This document shows positions 28,262 through 36,633 of a stretch of 64,000 nucleotides of DNA, piece after piece; position 1 is the first letter of the stretch; each line of letters starts with the position of its first letter. The notes beneath the pieces are model-generated. The model did not search any database. It had not been told where the DNA came from and saw nothing but the letters and a program-made list of their open reading frames with translations. The position numbers and the translations under genes were made by a program. The stretch lies in the NCBI GenBank assembly GCA_963736455.1, contig CAVTON010000001.1, forward strand, positions 434,001-498,000. Reading direction: 5' to 3'. The DNA comes from DAHUXD01 sp963736455 (GTDB lineage: Bacteria; Acidobacteriota; Thermoanaerobaculia; UBA5066; Gp7-AA6).

Positions 28262-28492
28262 TTACTGCTTGGCCGCGGGGGTCGGCTTGGGCGCGCTCGA
28301 CTTCTTGGTGCTCTTGTGGTGGGACTTCTTCGTGGTCTTGGTGGAGGTCGAGGTCGAGTCGGACTTCGGAGCCTCCGAGGACTTCGGAGCCGTGGCCGCC
28401 GGCTTGGCCGTCGGGGCCGGAGCCGCAGACTGCTGAGCGAGAGCCACCATCGGGAACGCGAGGGCCACAACCAGGACGAGGAACTTCTTCAT
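28262..28492 (-). CDS. Small secreted Lys/Ser/Thr/Pro-rich protein (76 aa)
   Basis: Starts at ATG 28492 behind a strong AAAAGGAG site. Residues 1-20 are a clear Sec signal peptide (MKKFLVLVVALAFPMVALAQ, cleavage probably after ALA). The mature part of about 56 residues has no Cys or aromatic residue and consists of Ala/Pro/Lys, then a Ser/Thr/Lys/His run (STSTKTTKKSHHKSTKKSS). It is strongly basic and probably disordered. It might coat anionic surface polymers, bind nucleic acid outside the cell or act as a metal-binding (His-His) peptide; none of this can be decided. It is bracketed by its own terminator and diverges from the S9 peptidase gene. Confidence 0.75.
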   Translation of the reverse strand: MKKFLVLVVALAFPMVALAQQSAAPAPTAKPAATAPKSSEAPKSDSTSTSTKTTKKSHHKSTKKSSAPKPTPAAKQ

Positions 28493-28589
28493 TGACTTTC
28501 TCCTTTTCCGCGATGCGTCGTGCAGCGCGTCTACGGCGGGAAACGCTACGCGGGTGCAGATGAACGCAGGATGAACAGTTCCCCGCGTG

Positions 28590-28595
28590 TAGAAT
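28590..28595 (+). promoter_or_regulatory. Putative -10 element of the S9 peptidase gene
   Basis: TAGAAT followed by CGCCGCC, the same string found before the ECF sigma gene. Here a leader of about 35 nt and a TGGAGG ribosome site (28626-28631) precede the ATG at 28635, so this transcript is not leaderless. Confidence 0.4.
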
Positions 28596-28634
28596 CGCCG
28601 CCGCCCAATCGTTCGTTTCGGCACTGGAGGTTGC

Positions 28635-30755
28635 ATGCGACGCGCTCTGCTGCTCTTGGCCGCGCTCCTGTCGCCCGTCGTCCCCACACCCGGGCCGCCG
28701 CCGACGCGGAAGGCCGCCGTCACGGACACCTACGGGACGACGACGGTTCGGGACGACTACCGCTGGCTGGAGGACTGGAGCTCTCCGGAAGTCCGGGCGT
28801 GGAGCGCCGCCCAGAACGCGCATGCACGCGCCGTCCTCGACCGCCTTCCCCACTTCGCCGAGATCCGGGAGCGGATCCGGCAGATCGCGAACTTCCGCTC
28901 CCCGTTCTACGGGTCGCTGGCCGAGCGCGGCGGCCGACTTTTCGCCCTGAAGACCGAGCCCCCGAAGCAGCAGCCCTTTCTCGTCACGATGACGTCGGCC
29001 GACGATCCGGCCTCGGAACGGGTCGTCGCGGACCCGAACGCGATCGATCCGAAGGGAAACACCGAAATCGATTTCTACGTTCCGTCCCTCGACGGCCGCC
29101 GCGTGGCCGTCTCGCTGTCCCAGGGCGGCAGTGAGGCCGGAAGCGTCTCCGTCTGGGACCTCGCGTCGGGTCGAAAGCTCGACGACTTCGTGCCGGGCGT
29201 CAATGGCGGGACCGCGGGCGGCGGCCTCGCCTGGAACGCCGACGGCACCGGGTTCTTCTACACGCGGTACCCGCGCAAGGGCGAGCGTCCGGACGCGGAC
29301 CTCGATTTCTATCAGCAGGTCTTCTTCCACCGCCTCGGGACGCCGACCTCCGCCGACACATACGCGATCGGCAAGGAGTTCCCGCGGATCGCCGAGACGA
29401 CGCTCTACTCCTCCGACGACGGCCGCTACGTGCTCGCCACGGTCAAGAACGGCGACGGCGGCGAGGCCGCGCAGTACCTGCGGCTGCCCGAGGGGGTCTG
29501 GAAGCGCATCGCCACGGAGGACGACGATGCGGCGCGGGCCGCGTTCGGGCCGGACGGCTCCCTGTACCTGATCTCGCACAAGGAAGCGCCGCGCGGCAAG
29601 ATCCTCCGCCTTCGCCCGGGATCGACCGATCTCGCCTCGGCCGAGGTGGTGGTCCCGGAAGCGGACGGCGCGATCGACGAGTTCCGGGTCACACCGGGAC
29701 GCGTCTACGTCGCGCGAATCATCGGCGGCCCCTCCGAGCTCGAGGTCTTCGATCACTCCGGGAGGGCGCTCACGCGGCTGCCGATCCTGCCCGTTTCGTC
29801 CATCACCGGCATGGTCGCGACGGCCGGCGACGGCCTCCTGTTCGAGAACGAGAGCGACCTCGAGCCTCCGGCGTGGTATCGGGCGGCGCCGGACGGCCGC
29901 GTGACGCGCACCGCGCTCGTCCGGCATTCCCCGGTCGACTTCGCCGACTGCGAGGTCGTCCAGGACACGGCGGTATCGAAGGACGGCACGAAGGTGCCCC
30001 TGCGGATCCTCAAGCCGAAGTCGGCGGCCAAAGACGGCGAGAACCCGACGCTGCTCTACAGCTATGGCGGCTACGCCATCAGCCAGCGGCCGACCTACGA
30101 ACCGCTGCGGAAGGTCTGGCTGGAGCAGGGCGGCGTCTATGCCGACGCCTCGATTCGAGGCGGGGGCGAGTACGGTGAGTCCTGGCACCGTTCCGGCCGG
30201 CGGACGGTGAAGCAGAACGTGTTCGACGATTTCGCGGCGTGCGCGCGCCGGCTGATCGACGAGAAGTACACGAAGCCGTCGCGCCTCGCGATCGAGGGCG
30301 GCTCGAACGGAGGTCTCCTCATGGGCGCCGCGCTCACGCAGCATCCGGAGCTCTACGGCGCCGTCGTCGCGCACGTCGGCATCTACGACATGCTGCGCGT
30401 CGAGCTTTCGCCGAACGGAGCCTTCAACATCACCGAGTTCGGCACCGTCGACGATCCGACCCAGTTCGCGGCCCTCTACGCCTACTCCCCGTACCATCAC
30501 GTGAAAGACGGCACCGCGTATCCGCCGATCCTGTTCATGACCGGCGCCAACGACCCTCGCGTCGATCCGATGCAGTCGCGCAAGATGGCCGCGCGCCTCC
30601 AGGCCGCCGCACCGGGCCAGCCGGTCCTCCTGCGCACCAGCTCGAGCTCCGGGCACGGCATCGGCAGCTCGCTCGACGAAAAGGTCGGCGAGGCGACCGA
30701 TGTCTATGCGTTCCTCTTCGACCGCCTCGGAGTGAAATACCGGCCCGTACGCTGA
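28635..30755 (+). CDS. Secreted prolyl oligopeptidase (S9A family)
   Basis: A 706-residue serine peptidase that cuts short peptides after proline. A Sec signal (MRRALLLLAALLSPVVPTP) sends it to the periplasm or outside. Next come the seven-bladed beta-propeller domain, which limits substrate size, and a C-terminal alpha/beta hydrolase domain. The catalytic triad is Ser557 (EGGSNGGLLMG), Asp640 (TGANDPRVDP) and His674 (SSGHGIGS). The DDYRWLED start of the mature protein and SYGGYAISQRPTY and RGGGEYGESWHRSG are family hallmarks. Products would suit the POT transporter at 5575-6882. It is a single-gene unit with a good Shine-Dalgarno site. Confidence 0.96.
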   Translation: MRRALLLLAALLSPVVPTPGPPPTRKAAVTDTYGTTTVRDDYRWLEDWSSPEVRAWSAAQNAHARAVLDRLPHFAEIRERIRQIANFRSPFYGSLAERGGRLFALKTEPPKQQPFLVTMTSADDPASERVVADPNAIDPKGNTEIDFYVPSLDGRRVAVSLSQGGSEAGSVSVWDLASGRKLDDFVPGVNGGTAGGGLAWNADGTGFFYTRYPRKGERPDADLDFYQQVFFHRLGTPTSADTYAIGKEFPRIAETTLYSSDDGRYVLATVKNGDGGEAAQYLRLPEGVWKRIATEDDDAARAAFGPDGSLYLISHKEAPRGKILRLRPGSTDLASAEVVVPEADGAIDEFRVTPGRVYVARIIGGPSELEVFDHSGRALTRLPILPVSSITGMVATAGDGLLFENESDLEPPAWYRAAPDGRVTRTALVRHSPVDFADCEVVQDTAVSKDGTKVPLRILKPKSAAKDGENPTLLYSYGGYAISQRPTYEPLRKVWLEQGGVYADASIRGGGEYGESWHRSGRRTVKQNVFDDFAACARRLIDEKYTKPSRLAIEGGSNGGLLMGAALTQHPELYGAVVAHVGIYDMLRVELSPNGAFNITEFGTVDDPTQFAALYAYSPYHHVKDGTAYPPILFMTGANDPRVDPMQSRKMAARLQAAAPGQPVLLRTSSSSGHGIGSSLDEKVGEATDVYAFLFDRLGVKYRPVR

Positions 30756-31098
30756 GCCCAGCGGCTGGGGCACTGTGCGGCGAACCCACGGGTTCGTCTC
30801 TTCCAGCCTCCACTCCGTCGAGACCAGGACAAGGCCGCCCCGGCTCTTCGAGTACGCCCGGGTCGGGGGCGCCGCAAGCGCGTCGGGTGGCACGACGAGC
30901 TCCCGATAAAAAGGCGGCCCGTGCGGACGGAGGGCCGCACGAGCCGCATGTAATCCCGGTCCTGAGCTCGGCGAAAGAACGTGCTCGATTCCGGGGAAAC
31001 GGTCGTCGGTCGTGCCCGCGCGCGAGCGCGGCCGTCGACCGGTTCCCCCTCCCCAGGGGCCTCGATCTCCTCAGCTCAACGAGCGAAGAGAGAGCCGT
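30756..31098. other. 343-bp non-coding stretch
   Basis: Lies between the S9 peptidase gene and the convergent secreted protein gene. Apart from the minus-strand terminator at 30908-30947, nothing convincing is seen: open frames here have Arg/Pro-rich shadow composition and no ribosome site. Confidence 0.6.
30908..30947 (-). terminator. Intrinsic terminator for the 31099-31794 gene
   Basis: On the minus strand a 13-bp GC-rich stem with a single mismatch (30947-30935 pairing with 30926-30914) and an 8-nt loop is followed by a run of five T. It lies about 150 bp after the stop at 31099. Confidence 0.8.
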
Positions 31099-31794
31099 CT
31101 AGAGGCGCAGCGGCGTGGGAGCGCCCGCGGTGCGGGCGGCGGCGAGGCGAGAAATCGGCCTCCCGGCAAGTCGAACCGGCGCGACACCCGTCCGCGCGAG
31201 CTCGATCCCGAGGCCATTCGGGGTCGTCGGAAAGACGGCGGCTTCGGGTCGCGTCCCCGGAGGGGCGATCTCCCGGCCGGCCGGCGACATCGTATTTTCG
31301 AGGAGATCCTCGGCCGAAAGCAGGGCGGGCGCCGAAGGCGTCCACCATTCCGCCGCCCGTCGGCGAAGCTGTTCGACGCGGCCGTCCGGATCCGGGAGGA
31401 TGCGGAAGTCGGCGCTCAGGATCTCGATCTTCTCGTCCGCGTTCCGCTCCTCCTCGCCCGCGCGAAGGGCCAGCCGGGCGTGCGCCGCCGGGAGGGCCGG
31501 GACCTTCCAGAGAAACGCGGCGGAGCACGGCTTCAACTCGGGCGTCACCCGGACGGGAAACGTCCGTCCGCCGTCGAGGGACAGGACGATCTCCGCCTCG
31601 TCGATCTCGCGCGCGCGGAGGGGATCGCACAGCGGCGTCCAGCGAACCTCGACGATCGAGCCCGGAGCGAACGACTCCCCCGACTGGGGCGCCGTGAACC
31701 TCTCGGCCGCCGATGCGGCGGGAACGACGGCCAGCGCGGCCAGAGCCGCGAAGATCGCCGCCCGAGGGCGGCGCGCCGTCGATCTCAGAGACAC
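31099..31794 (-). CDS. Secreted protein of unknown function (231 aa)
   Basis: Starts at GTG 31794 with an Arg-rich n-region and Ala-rich signal (AAIFAALAALAVVPAASAAERF, cleavage probably after ASA). The mature first half looks like a beta-sandwich of the Ig or fibronectin sort often found in exported proteins: FTAPQSGESFAPGSIVEVRWTP, then a predicted strand with a Ser-Leu-Asp-Gly-Gly turn (IVLSLDGGRTFPVRV), and a Cys pair (Cys55 and Cys89 approximately) that could form a disulfide. The second half is Pro/Ala-rich and has no pattern I recognise. No Shine-Dalgarno site; TATGAT lies 9 nt before the start. Function unknown. Confidence 0.75.
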   Translation of the reverse strand: MSLRSTARRPRAAIFAALAALAVVPAASAAERFTAPQSGESFAPGSIVEVRWTPLCDPLRAREIDEAEIVLSLDGGRTFPVRVTPELKPCSAAFLWKVPALPAAHARLALRAGEEERNADEKIEILSADFRILPDPDGRVEQLRRRAAEWWTPSAPALLSAEDLLENTMSPAGREIAPPGTRPEAAVFPTTPNGLGIELARTGVAPVRLAGRPISRLAAARTAGAPTPLRL

Positions 31795-31803
31795 AGTGGC
31801 GAA

Positions 31804-31809
31804 ATCATA
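31804..31809 (-). promoter_or_regulatory. Putative -10 element, leaderless layout
   Basis: Minus-strand TATGAT, 9 nt before GTG 31794, with no ribosome binding site between. It sits in the 24-bp gap after the lipoprotein gene. Confidence 0.4.
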
Positions 31810-31818
31810 TTCCCCGCG

Positions 31819-32208
31819 TCAAGGATGCTGTGCCGGGGTGTCGAAGGGAGTCTTGGGGGATCCGTCGGGGTTCAGGGCCACGGGCCCGCAGATGTAGGCC
31901 TCCCCGAGCTTCCCCTCACGGACGAGGACCGTGTCGGCGCCGGCCAGGACCGCCTGGACGCGGAAGTAGTCGGGATACTGGGACGAGGGAATCCCTCCGA
32001 CCACGTCGTGCTCCGGCTCGATCGTCGTGACGAACTTGCAGACGCCGACGACGGACTCGGGATTGGTCGTCAGCCGGACCTTGTATTTCCCCTTGGTGTT
32101 GGCGTCGTCGATGGCCTTCTGGTAGTCCTTGGTCGCCGTACAACCCGGGAGCAGCGGGAGAGCGGCGAGCGCCATGGCAGCGAGGAGCGACCTCTTCGGA
32201 ATCCGCAT
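31819..32208 (-). CDS. Putative lipoprotein (129 aa)
   Basis: The N-terminus MRIPKRSLLAAMALAALPLLPGC is a lipoprotein signal with a lipobox-like LLPGC, placing Cys23 as the lipidated residue. The mature part of about 105 residues has a TKDYQKAIDDANTKGKYKVRL start and two more cysteines (in GVCKFV and YICGPV). The ordering 'GCKFVT...' and 'AYICG' faintly recalls small outer-membrane lipoproteins of the DUF4156 sort, but I do not claim membership. AGTATC reversed (GATACT) at 32220-32215 lies 6 nt before the ATG with no ribosome site. Confidence 0.75.
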   Translation of the reverse strand: MRIPKRSLLAAMALAALPLLPGCTATKDYQKAIDDANTKGKYKVRLTTNPESVVGVCKFVTTIEPEHDVVGGIPSSQYPDYFRVQAVLAGADTVLVREGKLGEAYICGPVALNPDGSPKTPFDTPAQHP

Positions 32209-32231
32209 GGCGCCAGTATCGCACCTTCGAA

Positions 32232-33083
32232 TCATCGCGGAAGAAACGGTAACAGGCCCGGGAAGGACGCGGCCGCGAGCAGCGCGAGCCCGAGAACCGC
32301 CAGATAGGCGCCGAACGGCCGCAGGCTGTGCGTCTTCAGGAACCGGAGCAGCCCCTCGATCGCCGCGTATCCCACGATTGCCGCCGCGGTGAAGCCTCCG
32401 GCGAGCACCGCGACGCTCGGGATGGGCCCGGGATGCCGGCGAAGATCGAGCAGCGCCTTCGCGCCGGCCCCGAGGATGATCGGCAGGGCCAGGAGAAAGG
32501 AGAACCGTGCCGCGTCGGCGCGCTCGAAGCGCCTCAGCTTCCCCGTCGCGATCGTGAACCCGGAGCGCGACAGTCCGGTCAGCAGGCCGGCGGCCGCCTG
32601 CGCGAGGCCGATCCAGAGCCCGTCGGCGGCGTTCAAATCGGCGAGCTCCCGGTTTCGAGGGCGGCGCGCCGAGAGCGCTTCGGAGACGAAGAAATAGGCG
32701 CAGGCGAAGAGCATGCAGGCGCCGATCAGGCCGAGCGAACGAAAGGCCTCGAAGCGCTTCAGGAGAAAGAGCCCCGCCAGCGCTCCGGGAACGGTGCCGA
32801 CGACGAGAGGCAGGAGGAGGGCGCGGGCGGTGGGATCGCGGGCCGGTTCCCTTTTCAGCCATGCCTGGACTTCGACCAGCATCGCCGCGAGCTCTCGCCG
32901 GGTCGACACGATCAACGCCGCCGCCGTGCCGAGGTGGAGGACGATGTCGAACGACAACGCAACCTCATCGTTCGGAATCCCCATCAGTGCCTGGGCGAGA
33001 AAGAGGTGTGCCGTCGACGAGACTGGCACGAACTCGGTCAGGCCCTGCACGGCGCCGAGGATCAGGGCCTGGATCAATGACAT
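32232..33083 (-). CDS. uppP: Undecaprenyl-diphosphatase (UppP/BacA)
   Basis: Removes a phosphate from undecaprenyl pyrophosphate on the outer side of the membrane, recycling the lipid carrier for peptidoglycan and other polymers; extra copies give bacitracin resistance. The 283-residue protein has the two family motifs: GAVQGLTEFVPVSSTAHL at 11-28 with the acidic Gln-x3-Glu variant, and TGLSRSGFTIATG with the catalytic Ser-Arg-Ser-Gly. About eight helices are visible. The minus-strand TACACT (33095-33090) lies 6 nt before ATG 33083. It diverges from tRNA-Glu. Its carrier would be used by the glycosyltransferases at 1529 and 41069. Confidence 0.96.
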   Translation of the reverse strand: MSLIQALILGAVQGLTEFVPVSSTAHLFLAQALMGIPNDEVALSFDIVLHLGTAAALIVSTRRELAAMLVEVQAWLKREPARDPTARALLLPLVVGTVPGALAGLFLLKRFEAFRSLGLIGACMLFACAYFFVSEALSARRPRNRELADLNAADGLWIGLAQAAAGLLTGLSRSGFTIATGKLRRFERADAARFSFLLALPIILGAGAKALLDLRRHPGPIPSVAVLAGGFTAAAIVGYAAIEGLLRFLKTHSLRPFGAYLAVLGLALLAAASFPGLLPFLPR

Positions 33084-33142
33084 CGGGAGAGTGTAACCGG
33101 CGGGTCCGCGTGGCGGCGGCGTGCTATTTTCTCACCCCGGAC

Positions 33143-33217
33143 GGCCCCATCGTCTAACGGTTAGGACACGGCTCTTTCAAGGCCGGAGCACGGGTTCGAT
33201 TCCCGTTGGGGCCGCCA
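33143..33217 (+). tRNA. tRNA-Glu (anticodon UUC), CCA encoded
   Basis: A full cloverleaf: 7-bp acceptor stem GGCCCCA/TGGGGCC, D arm with TCTAACGGTTAGGA, anticodon stem around CTTTCAA giving UUC, T arm with GGGTTCGATTCCC, discriminator G and encoded CCA at 33215-33217. Besides translation, this tRNA supplies the substrate of HemA. TATTTT at 33125-33130 may be its -10 element. Confidence 0.97.
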
Positions 33218-33228
33218 ATTCTCGCGCT

Positions 33229-33552
33229 TCACCCCTTGTCGGCCCGGAAGATCGACCGGTCGCTCGGCCGGCGGCGGCGTTCGCCCGCATCGGCGCGGAA
33301 GGACTTGACCAGGAAGATCTCGAGGGCGAGGCGCCAGCGCGCTTCGTCCTCGCGCCGGCACTCCCAGGCGATGACCCGCCCGGCGAGCTCGAAATCCATC
33401 GGCGCGGGTCTCCCGCTGCTCTCGACCATGTAGAACCGTGCAATCTCATCGCGCGTCAGCTCGCGATCGAGAATGACGGCGCAGGACGCGTACCCGGCGC
33501 CCGCTCCATCCGTCCGTTCGCGCACAACCTCGGGAGGCTTGCCCGGCGCCAT
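33229..33552 (-). CDS. Hypothetical protein (107 aa)
   Basis: I start at ATG 33552; the frame is open further upstream to 33660, but that part has no protein-like pattern. The core FELAGRVIAWECRREDEARWRLALEIFLVKSF is an amphipathic, charged and aromatic helix-like stretch, preceded by DRELTRDEIARFYMVES. No signal, membrane segment or known family is recognised. It ends 11 bp from tRNA-Glu on the opposite strand. Cytosolic, function unknown. Confidence 0.6.
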   Translation of the reverse strand: MAPGKPPEVVRERTDGAGAGYASCAVILDRELTRDEIARFYMVESSGRPAPMDFELAGRVIAWECRREDEARWRLALEIFLVKSFRADAGERRRRPSDRSIFRADKG

Positions 33553-33647
33553 GGGACCATTGACGCTAGCACACGCCGGCGCCCGTTTGACTTGGCCCGA
33601 CCGCAAAAAACATAATCCCGCCCCGCCCGAGTGCGGGCCAGCAAACC

Positions 33648-35669
33648 TTGCCCAACACAATCAAGACCATCCTCGTCGGAAAAGCGAGGGATCCGATGGA
33701 TCCCCGCGTCTTCCACAGCGTGACCCTGGCCGCCTTTCTGGCGTGGGTGGGACTGGGCGCCGACGGACTGTCCTCGTCCGCGTACGGCCCGGAGGAGGCC
33801 TTCAAGGCGCTCGGTTCGCACGCCTACCTCTCGGTCTTCCTGGCGCTGATGATCGCGGCGACGGTCCTGATCATCTCCGCCTGCTACAGCAAGGTCATCG
33901 AGCTCTTTCCCGGCGGAGGCGGCGGCTACCTCGTCGCGACGAAGCTGCTCGGCCCGCGATTCGGCGTGATCTCCGGCTGCGCCCTGATCTTCGACTACGT
34001 CCTCACGATCTCGACGTCGGTGGCGTCGGGAGTCGACCAGATCTTCAGCATCCTGCCGACGTCCTGGCACACCCTGCGCTACGGGCTGAAGTTCGTCATG
34101 CTCGGCGTCCTCGTCCTGCTCAATCTCCGCGGCATCAAGGAGAGCGTCCAGGTCCTCGTCCCGATCTTTCTCGTGTTCATCGGGACGCATTTCCTCATGA
34201 TCCTGGTCGCGCTCGCGACGCACCTGACGCAGCTTCCGGGCGTCTACGCGGGAGCCGCGCGGGAGGCGTCCTCGACCGCGCACGCGATCGGATTCGTGGC
34301 CATGCTCTTCATCATCCTGCGCGCCTACTCCCTGGGCGCCGGCGCCTACACCGGAATCGAGGCCGTCTCGAACGGCGTCCAGATCCTGCGGGAGCCCAAG
34401 GTGGCCAACGCCAAGCGCACGATGTTGTACATGGCCGTGTCGCTCGCCTTCACGGCCTCCGGCATCATCCTCGGGTACCTGCTGACGGGCGCGCGCCCCA
34501 CGCCGTTCCGCGTCATGAACGCGGTCCTCGCCGAGAACGTGTTCGGGACGTGGAGGATCGGCAGCTTCGCGGTCGGCCAGCTGCTCATCATCCTGACGCT
34601 GATCGCGGCCGGCGCGATCCTGTTCGTGGCCGCGCAGACCGGGTTTCTCGACGGCCCGCGCATCCTCGCCAACATGGCGGTGGACTCCTGGGCCCCGCGA
34701 CGCTTCGCACAGCTCTCGGACCGGCTGGTCACGAAGAACGGCATCTGGCTGATGGGCCTCGCCGCCGCCGCGACGCTCTGGTACACGCACGGCTCCGTCT
34801 CGAACCTGCTCGTCATGTACGCGATCAACGTGTTCGTCACGTTCAGCCTGACGCTGATCGGCATGACCCGACACTGGATGGAGGAGCGCGGCCGCGACGC
34901 GGCATGGAAGAAAGGCATCCTGCTTCACGGCTTCGGAGCCGTCCTCTGTATCGGCATCCTCATCATCACGATCTACGAGAAGGCGTTCGAGGGGGGATGG
35001 ATGACGATCGTGGTCACGATCCTGCTCGTCGCCCTCGCCTTCTCGATCAAGCGCCACTACGCGCGGGTGCGCGAGCAGCTCCGACGGCTCGACGAGCAGC
35101 TCCTCGACATCCCTCTCCGCGAGCACAAGCACGAGCCCGGACAGATCCGGCGCGAGGAGTCGGTGGCCGTGATGCTCGTCAATGGTTTCTCCGGCCTCGG
35201 CGTGCACACGGTCCTCTCCGTCCAGACGCTCTTTCCGCACCAGTACAAGAGCTACGTCTTCGTGTCCGTCGGGGTCATCGACTCCGCCATCTTCAAGGGC
35301 CAGGCCGAGGTCGAGGCGCTCAAGCGCCACACGATCGAGGACCTCGAGAAGTACGTCGAGTTCGCCCACCGCCTCGGGTTCAAGGCGGATTACCGGTTCG
35401 AGATCGGCACGGAGGCCGTGCAGTCGGTGGTCGAGGTCTGCGAGCAGGTCCGCAAGGAGTTTCCGCGGTCCATCTTCTACCTCGGCCAGCTCGTCTTCGA
35501 GAACGACCGCGTGTACTACAAGATCCTGCACAACGAGACGGCGTTCGCGATCCAGCGCCGCCTGCAGTTTGCCGGAATGCAGGCCGTGGTGCTCCCGATC
35601 CGCGTGCTCGATCCCCCGAAGAAGCCGCCGCGCGCGGGCGCTACTCCGGCCGCAGTGCCCGCGTCATGA
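33648..35669 (+). CDS. APC-superfamily permease, KimA (YdaO)-like, putative potassium importer
   Basis: A 673-residue membrane protein of the APC superfamily. Its N-terminal pattern (VGLGADGLSSSAYGPEEAF, then ELFPGGGGGYLVATKLLG and CALIFDYVLTISTSVASGVDQ) and its C-terminal soluble domain ending ILHNETAFAIQRRLQF match the KimA/YdaO group, which imports K+ with protons in Bacillus and is inhibited by cyclic di-AMP. About twelve helices are followed by a cytosolic USP-like domain from residue 500 (EESVAVMLVNGFSGLGVHT). The start is TTG 33648; an ATG at 33696 would remove 16 residues. Amino acid transport cannot be excluded. The 3' end overlaps the convergent gpsA by 29 bp. Confidence 0.85.
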   Translation: MPNTIKTILVGKARDPMDPRVFHSVTLAAFLAWVGLGADGLSSSAYGPEEAFKALGSHAYLSVFLALMIAATVLIISACYSKVIELFPGGGGGYLVATKLLGPRFGVISGCALIFDYVLTISTSVASGVDQIFSILPTSWHTLRYGLKFVMLGVLVLLNLRGIKESVQVLVPIFLVFIGTHFLMILVALATHLTQLPGVYAGAAREASSTAHAIGFVAMLFIILRAYSLGAGAYTGIEAVSNGVQILREPKVANAKRTMLYMAVSLAFTASGIILGYLLTGARPTPFRVMNAVLAENVFGTWRIGSFAVGQLLIILTLIAAGAILFVAAQTGFLDGPRILANMAVDSWAPRRFAQLSDRLVTKNGIWLMGLAAAATLWYTHGSVSNLLVMYAINVFVTFSLTLIGMTRHWMEERGRDAAWKKGILLHGFGAVLCIGILIITIYEKAFEGGWMTIVVTILLVALAFSIKRHYARVREQLRRLDEQLLDIPLREHKHEPGQIRREESVAVMLVNGFSGLGVHTVLSVQTLFPHQYKSYVFVSVGVIDSAIFKGQAEVEALKRHTIEDLEKYVEFAHRLGFKADYRFEIGTEAVQSVVEVCEQVRKEFPRSIFYLGQLVFENDRVYYKILHNETAFAIQRRLQFAGMQAVVLPIRVLDPPKKPPRAGATPAAVPAS

Positions 35670-36633
35670 GGCGCTCCACGGCCTCGCGGGCCGGAACGCC
35701 CTCGTAGAGAACCTGCACGACCGCCTCCGCAATCGGGGCCTCGATGCGGGCGGCCCCGGCGAGTCGCGGCACGGCCAGGCACGTGCGGGCGCCCTCCGCC
35801 ACCTCGGGCATCTCGACGAGGACGTCGGCCAGTTTCCGGCCCCGGCCGATCTGCTCGCCGACGAATCGGTTGCGAGACTGCTGGCCGGTGCACGTCAACA
35901 TCAGGTCCCCGATTCCCGCGAGCCCCTGGACCGTGCGTTCCTGGCCGCCCTGCGACCGCACGATCCGGCCGATCTCCGTGAGCCCGCGCGTCACCAGGGC
36001 CGCGAGCGTGTTGTGCCCGAAGCCGAGGCCCGAGACGATGCCCGCCGCGATCGCGACCACGTTCTTCAGCGCGCCGCAAAGCTCGACGCCGACGAGGTCG
36101 TCGGAGCGATAGAGCCGAAAGGTCGCGCTCGAGAGCGAGCCCTGCAGCGCCTCCGCGACGGCGCCGCTTCCCGAAGCGATCACCGCCGCCGTCGGATCCC
36201 CCCGCGCCACGCCCTCGGCAAACGTCGGACCCGAAAGGGCCGCGACCTCCGCCTCCGGGTATCGCTCGAGCAGGATCTCCGACATCCGCCGAAGCGTCTC
36301 GGGCTCGATCCCCTTCCCCGTCGAGACGAGCCGCAGGCCGCGGCCTCTTCCGCGCGGGGAGACCTCGAGCAGCGGCCGCAGCGCCGCACAGGGCACCGCG
36401 ACCAGCACGTTCTCGGCGAACGCGAAGGCCTCCTCGAGGTCGGCGCTCACGCGGGTCCCGGCAGGTATCGGGTAGGCCATGAGGCGTCTCGGGTGCCGGC
36501 CATCCGCCTGGATCCGTGCGGCGACCTCCGGGTCGCGGCCCCACAGCAGAACGTCGTGGCCCGACCGGGACAACTCGATCGCGAGCGCCGTGCCCCAGGA
36601 GCCGGCGCCGAGGATCGCGACCCGGTCCTTCAC
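35641..36633 (-). CDS. gpsA: NAD(P)H-dependent glycerol-3-phosphate dehydrogenase
   Basis: Reduces dihydroxyacetone phosphate to sn-glycerol-3-phosphate, the backbone of phospholipids. The 330-residue cytosolic enzyme starts at GTG 36633 in a GTGA overlap with plsY. It has the Rossmann motif VAILGAGSWGTALAIEL, STGKGIEPET, LSGPTFAEGVARGDPTA, the catalytic Lys190 in ELCGALKNVVAIAAG, and the GLGDL-type segment read here as GIGDLMLTCTGQQSRN. With plsY directly upstream, the first two steps of phospholipid synthesis are on one transcript. Confidence 0.96.
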   Translation of the reverse strand: MKDRVAILGAGSWGTALAIELSRSGHDVLLWGRDPEVAARIQADGRHPRRLMAYPIPAGTRVSADLEEAFAFAENVLVAVPCAALRPLLEVSPRGRGRGLRLVSTGKGIEPETLRRMSEILLERYPEAEVAALSGPTFAEGVARGDPTAAVIASGSGAVAEALQGSLSSATFRLYRSDDLVGVELCGALKNVVAIAAGIVSGLGFGHNTLAALVTRGLTEIGRIVRSQGGQERTVQGLAGIGDLMLTCTGQQSRNRFVGEQIGRGRKLADVLVEMPEVAEGARTCLAVPRLAGAARIEAPIAEAVVQVLYEGVPAREAVERLMTRALRPE

